Below are positions 1 through 5,320 of a stretch of DNA of 5,320 bases, piece after piece. The translations under genes were made by a program, and so were the position numbers. Source of the DNA: Candidatus Acidiferrales bacterium (GTDB taxonomy: Bacteria > Acidobacteriota > Terriglobia > Acidiferrales > UBA7541); the NCBI GenBank assembly GCA_030044295.1, contig JASHWB010000442.1, positions 1 to 5,320 on the forward strand, read 5' to 3'. The stretch's first letter is position 1. Every line of letters begins with the position of its first letter. The notes below the pieces were generated by a model. That model ran no database searches. It was not told the DNA's origin and worked only from the letters and a program-made list of their open reading frames with translations.

Positions 1-341
1 CTGATGCGATTGATGCCCGCGCCATGCCACTGCCGAGCCTTTTCTGGCGTCACGGTCTCCGGGTCAGCCTCCAAGGTCACTTCGGCCGGCTCGCTTTGAG
101 ACCCACGACGCACATGATCCAAAATTTTCGCCAGCGCCGCGGGTTCGAGAAGGCTCGGTGTGCCGCCGCCGATGTAGATCGTGTCCGCGCCTGCCGCAGC
201 GCTGCCCGTTTGCTCGATTTCGCGGCATACTGCTTCGACGTATGGCAGATAACGATCCCGCGCGACCACGCCGGTGTGAAAATTGCAGTAGGTGCATCGG
301 GTCTGGCAGAAAGGCACTTGAATGTAGATTCCCATGCTCAT
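1..341 (-). CDS. hemW: HemW-type radical SAM protein (coproporphyrinogen III oxidase-like), N-terminal part
   Basis: Partial gene: 113 codons are visible before the left edge cuts it. The protein opens with a beta strand and a radical SAM cluster motif, C12-x3-C16-x2-C19 (PFCQTRCTYCNF), followed by a GGGTPS motif at residues 58-63 that in this family contacts S-adenosylmethionine. The last visible residues, GAGINRI, match the conserved G-[VI]-N-R-[LI]-S stretch of the HemN/HemW family. Phe follows the third cluster cysteine by two residues, where true HemN carries a fourth cysteine; together with the very short N-terminus this favours HemW, a heme-binding protein implicated in heme delivery, over the anaerobic oxidase HemN. 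The start could be Met1 (341) or Met3 (335); an in-frame stop lies just upstream. No clear Shine-Dalgarno precedes either. The gene is divergent from the VOC gene. The family call is strong; HemW rather than HemN is probable. Confidence 0.88.
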   Translation of the reverse strand, partial: MSMGIYIQVPFCQTRCTYCNFHTGVVARDRYLPYVEAVCREIEQTGSAAAGADTIYIGGGTPSLLEPAALAKILDHVRRGSQSEPAEVTLEADPETVTPEKARQWHGAGINRI

Positions 342-351
342 GGATATTTAA

Positions 352-360
352 AATTTAGCA
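352..360 (-). promoter_or_regulatory. Possible extended -10 element for hemW
   Basis: Read on the minus strand, TGC precedes TAAATT (four of six matches to TATAAT, with the TG extension). No credible -35 lies upstream. Transcription would start near 344-346, almost at the ATG, so the message would be leaderless or nearly so. This fits the lack of a visible ribosome binding site, but AT-rich matches of this quality are common. Confidence 0.25.
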
Positions 361-484
361 CAGCTCGCGCACGGCGGCGATTCACTCTCAACCGCCGGCA
401 GTGCCCGTGCTTTGAATTGCGCCTCAACTGACATTGCTGTTTCGGCCCGACTCCAGCTATCCTGCGCGTACGAACCAGCCGGCT

Positions 485-491
485 AGGAAGG
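485..491 (+). promoter_or_regulatory. Ribosome binding site deciding the VOC gene start
   Basis: AGGAAGG lies 8 bases before the ATG at 500. It supports that start over the in-frame TTG-type or other upstream starts near 434, which have no such site and would add 22 residues unlike the fold. Confidence 0.7.
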
Positions 492-499
492 GAATATCG

Positions 500-904
500 A
501 TGAACTCCGTTACCGATCTCGTTCCAGGGATTCGCGCCTTTCGTCCTTTCCTTCCAGCGAAGGAATTCGAAACAAGCTTGCGCTTCTACGAGGCAATTGG
601 TTTCCATGCTTACAGACTGGGGGAGACGCTCGCCGAACTAAGCCTCGGAACACACGCTTTTCTCCTCCAGGGCTATTACGTCAAGGAATGGGCCGAAAAC
701 GCAATGATGCACGTCCTTGTCAACGACGTCCAAGCATGGTGGCAACACATCAACTCCTTGGACCTGGCTGGTCAGTTCGGAGTTTCGACCCCCGCGCCGC
801 CTCGCGTCGAGCCTTGGGGGCTTACGGTGACCTACGTCACAGATCCGGCAGGGGTACTGTGGCACTTTGCAGAGGCCACGAAATCGGAAAACAATGAAGC
901 GTGA
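500..904 (+). CDS. VOC (glyoxalase/bleomycin resistance-like) family protein
   Basis: A 134-residue protein of the vicinal oxygen chelate fold, the usual size for a single-chain member with two beta-alpha-beta-beta-beta modules. Family-like features are FRPFLPAKEFETSLRFYEAIGF (residues 14-35; first strand, then helix with the F-Y-E-x-x-G-F pattern), an AFLLQ strand at 53-57, MMHVLV at 69-74 opening the second module, WW at 80-81 in its helix, and YVTDPAGVLWHFAE at 112-125. H71 and E125 occupy places where metal ligands often lie in this fold, but the first module has no matching His, so metal binding is uncertain. Substrate is unknown; close relatives are loosely named glyoxalase or bleomycin resistance proteins. 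I chose the ATG at 500 over an in-frame start at 434 because AGGAAGG (485-491) sits 8 bases ahead and the fold begins just after it. The stop codon lies within a heptamer repeat, GAAGCGT twice, at 896-909. Confidence 0.88.
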   Translation: MNSVTDLVPGIRAFRPFLPAKEFETSLRFYEAIGFHAYRLGETLAELSLGTHAFLLQGYYVKEWAENAMMHVLVNDVQAWWQHINSLDLAGQFGVSTPAPPRVEPWGLTVTYVTDPAGVLWHFAEATKSENNEA

Positions 905-1003
905 AGCGTGAAGAGCTGCCGAGCTTTGATAATGGCGCCAGACTGAGAAAGTTCGCAGCTTGGATTCGAAGCGGTAGGGCGGCCCAAGCAGACACGCCCG
1001 ATT

Positions 1004-1012
1004 TGCTATCAT
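1004..1012 (+). promoter_or_regulatory. Extended -10 promoter element for ygfZ-like gene
   Basis: TGC is followed directly by TATCAT, five of six matches to the sigma70 -10 with the TGn extension. No good -35 is present 16-18 bases upstream, which extended -10 promoters can tolerate. Transcription would begin near 1018-1019, giving a leader of about 15 bases carrying GGAG (1019-1022) as a possible ribosome binding site. Confidence 0.45.
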
Positions 1013-1033
1013 CGCTGCGGAGCCTCATTCGAC

Positions 1034-2077
1034 ATGCAAACGCCCCTGCTCGAAGAACATAGATCGCAGAACGCGCATTTGGCCGAATTTGCCGGCTGCG
1101 AACTCCCGGAGAGTTTCGCTGGTTTCGACGCAGAATATCGCGCCGCGCGAGAACGGGTCGCGATCTTCGACACGAGTTGGAACACGATCTGGCTCGTCGG
1201 CGGGCGCGATCGCGTGCAGTATTTGCACAACATCACCTCGAACGATATCAAGGCCCTCGCCGAAGGCTGCGGCACGCTGGCACTACTCCTGAATCCGCAA
1301 GGGCACATTCTTGCAGAGCTCGAAGTTTACGCGCTCCCGGAAAGGCTGCTGGTCCGCTCGCACGCGTCGCAGCGCGAGCGGACGCTCTCCACGCTGAAGA
1401 AGTACGTCATCGGCTCGAAAGTGGAAATCGACGACGTAACGGAGCGCATGGGCAGCTTCGCGGTCGAAGGACCGAAGGCAGCAGATGCTCTGCGTCAACT
1501 TACTACAATCGAGAATATGCCTCCGATGGCCATCCGGGAAACGGCTATCGGCGGATGCGGTCGCTACGTTATCTGTCACGATCACTTTGGCGCCACGGGC
1601 GCTGAACTCATCGCGCCGCGCGAAACTCTACCCGCGCTCTGGCGCAAAACGCTCGACGCAGTTCGCAGCCTAGGCGGCGCTCCGATCGGGATGAGCGCAC
1701 TAAACGCACTGCGTCTCGAAGCCAGCGAACCTTGGTTTCCCGCTGATTTCAACGATGCGATGATTCCCCATGAAGCCGCGCTTGAAGCGACGCATGTCAG
1801 CTTTAACAAGGGCTGCTATACGGGACAAGAGATCGTGGAGCGCGTGCGTTCGCGGGGCCACGTCAACCGCAAGCGCGTGTCGCTGAAATTTTCCACCACT
1901 TCCCCGCCGCAGTTGGGAACGAAACTACGCGCGGGCGGCGCTGAAATCGGCTTCATAACGAGCTCTGCCTTTTCGCCCGCAAACGGCTCGGCCATCGGCA
2001 TGGGCTACGTGCGCCGCGAGCACGCGGCTCCCGGCAGCGTGGTCGAATTCGACGGCGGCACATCTGAAGTCCGCTAA
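1034..2077 (+). CDS. ygfZ: YgfZ-type folate-binding protein (GcvT superfamily)
   Basis: A 347-residue protein similar in length to E. coli YgfZ (about 326). The N-terminal part has the GcvT fold pattern: RERVAIFDTSW near residue 36-46, then YLHNITSNDIKAL, LLLNPQGHILAELEVY and a strand-rich middle section. The diagnostic motif is KGCYTGQE at residues 259-266, with Cys261 matching the conserved cysteine of YgfZ, followed by VERVRSRGHVNRK. GcvT itself lacks this motif and carries an acidic pair where this protein has A-E in ILAELEVY, so it is unlikely to be the glycine-cleavage aminomethyltransferase. In E. coli, YgfZ is a cytoplasmic tetrahydrofolate-binding protein needed for full activity of some Fe-S enzymes such as the radical SAM enzyme MiaB. 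The ATG at 1034 has a modest GGAG ahead. The next gene starts 150 bases on with its own promoter. Family assignment is firm; the role in Fe-S repair is carried over from E. coli. Confidence 0.9.
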   Translation: MQTPLLEEHRSQNAHLAEFAGCELPESFAGFDAEYRAARERVAIFDTSWNTIWLVGGRDRVQYLHNITSNDIKALAEGCGTLALLLNPQGHILAELEVYALPERLLVRSHASQRERTLSTLKKYVIGSKVEIDDVTERMGSFAVEGPKAADALRQLTTIENMPPMAIRETAIGGCGRYVICHDHFGATGAELIAPRETLPALWRKTLDAVRSLGGAPIGMSALNALRLEASEPWFPADFNDAMIPHEAALEATHVSFNKGCYTGQEIVERVRSRGHVNRKRVSLKFSTTSPPQLGTKLRAGGAEIGFITSSAFSPANGSAIGMGYVRREHAAPGSVVEFDGGTSEVR

Positions 2078-2105
2078 TCGAAAGCCGTTCGGCCCGCTCG
2101 TTAAC

Positions 2106-2137
2106 CAGCGCCAATCGGAAAGTATTTCCGCAGCGCC
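2106..2137. repeat. Direct repeat flanking a small palindrome
   Basis: CAGCGCC occurs at 2106-2112 and again at 2131-2137. Between them lies a perfect inverted repeat, CGGAAA-GTA-TTTCCG (2116-2130). It sits about 30 bases after the ygfZ stop and about 30 bases before the TPR gene promoter. It could be a weak terminator hairpin, a protein-binding site, or chance; no T-tract of note follows. Confidence 0.4.
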
Positions 2138-2168
2138 TTGATTATTAAGAGGCCAACTCCTCCGACTC

Positions 2169-2197
2169 TTTACAAGCAGTAATTGCCGAGATATTCT
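2169..2197 (+). promoter_or_regulatory. Sigma70-like promoter of the TPR gene
   Basis: TTTACA (2169-2174, five of six matches to the -35) is separated by exactly 17 bases from TATTCT (2192-2197, four of six matches to the -10). Transcription would begin near 2204, leaving a leader of about 24 bases with a good ribosome binding site. If real, it rules out the in-frame TTG at 2183 as the translation start. Confidence 0.55.
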
Positions 2198-2215
2198 CTC
2201 GCCATATCGCTCTTT

Positions 2216-2222
2216 GGTGAGG
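2216..2222 (+). promoter_or_regulatory. Ribosome binding site of the TPR gene
   Basis: GGTGAGG ends 5 bases before the ATG at 2228. It decides that start over the in-frame TTG at 2183, and the resulting protein begins with a clean signal peptide. Confidence 0.7.
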
Positions 2223-2227
2223 ATCAT

Positions 2228-3763
2228 ATGACGACATGGGGCCGCTTGGCGCTCTGGTTTGCCGCGTTGTGCATACTCGTGCTTTTCACGTCGCCGCTTG
2301 AGGCATACGAAGACAAATGGGTCGAAGTCACCAGTCCCCACTTCACGGTCGTCAGCAATTCCGGCGAAAACGACGCGCGCCACATTGCCGCGCAATGCGA
2401 AGTCGTGCGCGAAGTCTTCCATGACGACTTTCCCAGCCTGCGCGCCGACGGCGTAGCGCCTCCCATTGTGATCGCTGTGAAAGACGAAGATTCGCTGAAG
2501 GTGCTAATGCCGGACTTTTGGGCGGAGAAAAATCACGCGCGCCCGCCCGGCATGTTTCAAGGCGGATTGGACCAGGATTTCATGACGCTTCGGACGGACA
2601 TCCGGGCGAACGGCAACGAGAACCCGTACTCGGGCGTATACCAGGAATACGTATATTCGGTCCTGCGGCTGAACTACAGCGCGCTGCCTCTGTGGCTTCG
2701 CACGGGCATCGCGATGTTTTACGGAAATACGATCGTGGAAGGAAAGTACACGGACGTCGGGCGCCCGACGCAGGCGGAAATCATGACACTACAGCGGTCG
2801 CATCTCTTTCCGCTCGCGGATCTTGTGGCCGCCGACCAGCGTTCGCCGTTGTACCAGGAACGCGACAAAGCCCCCGTGTTCTTCGCCGAGTCCTGGGTGC
2901 TCGTTCACTATCTCACGCTCGATCCGGAAGCATCGAAACAGGATTTTGTGGCCAAGTACATGAAAGCCTTCCAGTCTTCCGATGACGGTTTACAAGCAGC
3001 TCGCGACACGTTCGGCGACCTCGGCCAGCTGCAATCGAAAATTGACGAGTACGCAAGGCGCATGGGCTTTTACACACAGCGCCGCCCCTCCATCGCTCAG
3101 CAAGCGGACGATTACAAGTCGCGCGAACTTTCGCCGGCCGAAGCGCTCACCGTCGAAGCCGATTTCCTGGAGCATACGAACCATATGAGCCAGGCGCGCG
3201 ACATGCTGCAACAAGCCGCGCAAATGCAGCCCGATTTGGCGGCAATTCACGACGACATGGGCTTCGACGATTTCGCGCAACATAACAACGAGGCCGCGCA
3301 AACCGAATTCCAGCAGGCCTTCAAAGCCAATCCGCAGGATTACCGCGCTCTATACTATCTGGCACAAATTACCTACCGGACCTCGGGCTATAGCCCGCAA
3401 AGCACCGATCAGATCCGGCAGTACTTAGAAACAGCGGTGCAGATCAATCCGAATTTCGCGCCCGCGTGGGCGTTTTTGTCGACCGTTTACCTGCGGAGCC
3501 CGGACACGCGGCAAAAAGCCCTCGACGCCGCGATCAAGGCACATCAACTGCTGCCTGCGGCGTTGGGATACGTGGTCGAGGCGGGCAACGCGCTGCTCGC
3601 GCTCAACCGTGACGCCGATGCACGCGCGCTCGCAAAGCAAATCAGCGCAACGGCGGTCACGCCGCAGGAGAAATCGATGGCGGAAGCGTATTCGAATCGG
3701 CTAGCGATGTACGAACAGCGAACTGGCCAATCGCAGGTCCAGGACAGCTCTCAAGTCAAATAA
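2228..3763 (+). CDS. Secreted TPR protein with degenerate peptidase-MA-like domain
   Basis: A 511-residue protein. Residues 1-26 look like a Sec signal peptide: an Arg at 6, a hydrophobic core from about 7 to 20, and probable cleavage after LEA-26. The mature part opens with KWVEVTSPHFTVVSNSG, typical of a family of exported DUF1570/peptidase-MA-like proteins common in acidobacteria. In relatives as I recall them, an HExxH zinc motif and a later N-E-G-x-A-E stretch follow. Here the matching positions read QEYVY (139-143) and RTGIAMF (158-164), so both histidines and the downstream glutamate are gone while the scaffold LRLNYSALPLWL between them is kept. Residues about 305-475 form helical pairs that resemble TPRs, for example the unit at about 338-371 ending F-K-A-N-P and the unit ending V-Q-I-N-P at 404-408. 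The last 25 residues are polar. It probably acts outside the cytoplasmic membrane as a binding or scaffold protein. Family resemblance is good; function is unknown. Confidence 0.85.
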   Translation: MTTWGRLALWFAALCILVLFTSPLEAYEDKWVEVTSPHFTVVSNSGENDARHIAAQCEVVREVFHDDFPSLRADGVAPPIVIAVKDEDSLKVLMPDFWAEKNHARPPGMFQGGLDQDFMTLRTDIRANGNENPYSGVYQEYVYSVLRLNYSALPLWLRTGIAMFYGNTIVEGKYTDVGRPTQAEIMTLQRSHLFPLADLVAADQRSPLYQERDKAPVFFAESWVLVHYLTLDPEASKQDFVAKYMKAFQSSDDGLQAARDTFGDLGQLQSKIDEYARRMGFYTQRRPSIAQQADDYKSRELSPAEALTVEADFLEHTNHMSQARDMLQQAAQMQPDLAAIHDDMGFDDFAQHNNEAAQTEFQQAFKANPQDYRALYYLAQITYRTSGYSPQSTDQIRQYLETAVQINPNFAPAWAFLSTVYLRSPDTRQKALDAAIKAHQLLPAALGYVVEAGNALLALNRDADARALAKQISATAVTPQEKSMAEAYSNRLAMYEQRTGQSQVQDSSQVK

Positions 3764-3793
3764 AAAAGGCGAGCCGACGTGAGCCGGCTCGCC
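3758..3793 (-). terminator. Intrinsic terminator of the DinB-fold gene
   Basis: A perfect 9-base-pair GC-rich stem, GGCGAGCCG (3768-3776) with CGGCTCGCC (3785-3793), closes an 8-base loop. On the minus strand it is followed at once by TTTTTTATTT, the classic U-tract. It starts 23 bases beyond the DinB stop codon. The U-tract is made from the stop codon and last codons of the convergent TPR gene. On the plus strand the hairpin has no T run after it, so it is at most a weak terminator for the TPR gene. Confidence 0.85.
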
Positions 3794-3816
3794 ACGACCA
3801 AACCGCTGTCTTCTTA

Positions 3817-4380
3817 TTATCGCGCCGCCGGAGCTTGCTGGCCGTTGCCGGCCGTCGCGCGGGCCATCTGCTCTTGACGCTGCCGCGTTAGATGCGGCAC
3901 CACACCAACGATTCTCTGGATCGTCATCAACTGCCCGCGATGATGCATTTCGTGCTCTTTTGGCGAGAGCAGCATTTCGAATCGCGTCTTCGTGGCTGGA
4001 TCGGCTCCAGGCGGCATCGCCACCGTTTCCGCCAACACCGAATCCGGCAGGCTTTCCAAAAACTTCGCGAATTTGTCTCCGTTCGTCTGGAGCGCGGCGA
4101 GAATTTCTGGCTTCGTGCGCAGTTTTGCCTCGTCCGCGGCCGCCTTCTGCATGATCTCCGGAAAATTCAACTTGGCAAGGTTGTCCACTCGTTCGCCGTG
4201 AAGGTATTGCGCGAAGTTCGTCCCGCAGGCGATGTGCGCGAGCGTCTGCGCCACGGTACGAGACTCCGGCGCCGCCTTGAAATCGTAGCGGTTTTCCGGA
4301 ATATCCTGCGCCACCTGAATCGTGTTCTTGCGAACGGTGCGAAACGCCGCCGCCAGCTCTTTCCCGCCGTAGTAATTCAT
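3817..4380 (-). CDS. DinB-fold (DinB/YfiT-like) putative metal-dependent protein
   Basis: A 187-residue protein predicted to be a four-helix bundle of the DinB/YfiT superfamily. The family's metal-binding histidine triad is visible: H49 in TLAHIACG at the end of the second helix, and H143 and H147 in SPKEHEMHHRGQL, the conserved H-x3-H-[RK]-G-Q motif. The opening, ELAAAFRTVRKNTIQVAQDIPENRYDF, matches the first helix and the turn typical of these proteins. Members bind a divalent metal, often Ni or Zn, and include thiol transferases using mycothiol or bacillithiol, but most are uncharacterised, and despite the name they are unrelated to DNA polymerase IV. No signal peptide is seen, so it is cytoplasmic. 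The C-terminus (GNGQQAPAAR) is a low-complexity tail. AGGAGA lies 10 bases before the ATG, a slightly long spacing. It follows nuoB on the same strand after 143 bases and ends at a strong terminator. Substrate is unknown. Confidence 0.88.
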   Translation of the reverse strand: MNYYGGKELAAAFRTVRKNTIQVAQDIPENRYDFKAAPESRTVAQTLAHIACGTNFAQYLHGERVDNLAKLNFPEIMQKAAADEAKLRTKPEILAALQTNGDKFAKFLESLPDSVLAETVAMPPGADPATKTRFEMLLSPKEHEMHHRGQLMTIQRIVGVVPHLTRQRQEQMARATAGNGQQAPAAR

Positions 4381-4523
4381 CCTGATGCTTTCTCCTAATG
4401 TGAATTTTGGGGCACGACTGAAAACTCAGATGCGGCGCACGCCGTAAGGATTCGCCTTTCTCAGATAGACGCGCACAATCAGCCACGCGCAGGCGCCGCG
4501 AAATTTACCCTGCGAGAGCCCGG

Positions 4524-5069
<546 letters not shown>

Positions 5070-5098
5070 GTTCCCGTAAAACCTCCGCGTATAAGTCT

Positions 5099-5127
5099 AT
5101 TATGCGCCCGATCGCGAGGGCGCGCAA
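5099..5127 (-). promoter_or_regulatory. Candidate sigma70-like promoter of nuoB
   Basis: On the minus strand, TTGCGC (5127-5122; three of six matches) lies 17 bases ahead of CATAAT (5104-5099; five of six matches to TATAAT). Transcription would begin near 5092, giving a leader of about 23 bases that contains the GGAGG. The -35 falls inside one arm of the hairpin at 5119-5155. Confidence 0.45.
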
Positions 5128-5155
5128 CGGCAGCTGCGAAGCAGCGTTGCGCGCC
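5119..5155. terminator. Long GC-rich hairpin between Ig-like gene and nuoB
   Basis: GGCGCGCAACG (5119-5129) pairs perfectly with CGTTGCGCGCC (5145-5155), 11 base pairs. An alternative fold adds an inner GCTGC/GCAGC stem (5133-5137 with 5141-5145 region) over a three-base loop. It begins 20 bases past the stop codon of the Ig-like gene, where a terminator is expected, but lacks a T-tract on either strand. It may be a factor-dependent stop, an RNA 3' end stabiliser or a REP-like repeat; I cannot tell whether copies exist elsewhere. Confidence 0.5.
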
Positions 5156-5175
5156 AAAGCTTCAGATTCGCGGAG

Positions 5176-5320
5176 TTAATGCACTTGCAGATTGGTCGTG
5201 GTGGATTTGGTGTGACCCGCAGCGTCCGCGATGGTGATCGTGTACGTTGTGGTTTTGCGCGGCGTGACGCTGACGCAATGATCGAATGCCGGCCAAACGT
5301 CGCCTACGGGCGGAGCGATC
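5176..5320 (-). CDS. C-terminus of a protein with an Ig-like beta-sandwich domain
   Basis: Partial gene: 47 complete codons and the stop are visible and the rest lies beyond the right edge. The residues include CVSVTPRKTTTYTITIADAAG and end in TNLQVH. The pattern V-x-P-x-x-T-T-T-Y-T-[IL]-x-x-x-D-A-A-G followed by alternating hydrophobic residues is typical of the last strands of bacterial Ig-like or PKD-like beta-sandwich domains, often found at the ends of exported proteins. Nothing catalytic is visible. The gene lies on the same strand as nuoB, 106 bases upstream, separated by a strong hairpin, so the two are probably transcribed separately. That the frame is coding is supported by this strand pattern and by an unbroken reading frame to the edge; the overall function cannot be judged. 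Confidence 0.7.
   Translation of the reverse strand, partial: IAPPVGDVWPAFDHCVSVTPRKTTTYTITIADAAGHTKSTTTNLQVH

Noticed and set aside
372..397. Inverted repeat CGGCGG/CCGCCG between hemW and the VOC gene
   Set aside because: Six GC-only pairs over a 14-base loop are expected by chance at this base composition.
912..927. Small hairpin (AGAGCT/AGCTTT with a four-base loop) after the VOC gene
   Set aside because: Only six pairs including a wobble, and the following T run is too short for a confident terminator.
2228..2305. Possible lipoprotein signal around Cys15 of the TPR protein
   Set aside because: The residues before Cys15 are AAL, which do not fit a lipobox, and the hydrophobic core continues beyond it; a standard Sec signal with cleavage after residue 26 fits better.
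1925..2422. A 165-codon minus-strand frame across the ygfZ end and the TPR gene start
   Set aside because: It spans two well-supported plus-strand genes and their promoter, with no recognisable domain.
3892..4398. A 168-codon open frame on the plus strand antisense to the DinB-fold gene
   Set aside because: Arg- and His-rich composition typical of antisense reading of a GC-rich gene; the DinB histidine motifs on the other strand are decisive.
3701..4486. A 261-codon open frame on the minus strand overlapping the DinB-fold gene
   Set aside because: It is an out-of-frame shadow of the DinB-fold gene, rich in Arg, Gly and Ser, crosses the terminator, and shows no family motif.
4431..4523. Short minus-strand frame downstream of nuoB ending in LRKANPYGVRRI before a TGA
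   Set aside because: It reads somewhat like protein, but it has no ATG or ribosome binding site and only starts inside nuoB in another frame. It might be a gene remnant, but I cannot support it.

Overview
The window is about 60% G+C and closely packed. It holds five complete genes and two that run off the ends. Gene content points to a Gram-negative bacterium, most likely an acidobacterium. The grounds are the secreted peptidase-MA-like/TPR protein, the Ig-like 'TTTYT' C-terminus and the standalone nuoB. This placement comes from recalled family resemblance, not a search.

Layout, left to right: (i) on the minus strand, the N-terminal 113 codons of a HemW-type radical SAM protein, running off the left edge; (ii) divergently on the plus strand, a VOC/glyoxalase-fold protein, a YgfZ-type folate-binding protein of the GcvT superfamily, and a secreted protein with a degenerate metallopeptidase-like domain followed by TPR-like helices; (iii) converging on the minus strand, a DinB-fold protein, a complex I subunit (NuoB), and the C-terminus of a protein with an Ig-like/beta-sandwich domain that runs off the right edge. 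All intergenic gaps are under 170 bases. I see no rRNA or tRNA gene, CRISPR array, insertion sequence or phage gene.

Regulatory signals: a sigma70-like promoter fits the TPR gene and supports an internal ATG start; another fits nuoB; an extended -10 lies before ygfZ; a canonical intrinsic terminator follows the DinB gene; a long GC-rich hairpin separates the Ig-like gene from nuoB. These genes do not form one obvious pathway. HemW, YgfZ and NuoB all touch iron-sulfur chemistry, but they sit in separate transcription units and the link may be chance. The most notable point is that the TPR protein appears to have lost the zinc-binding and catalytic residues of its peptidase-like domain. I found no convincing sign of a previously undescribed multi-gene system.
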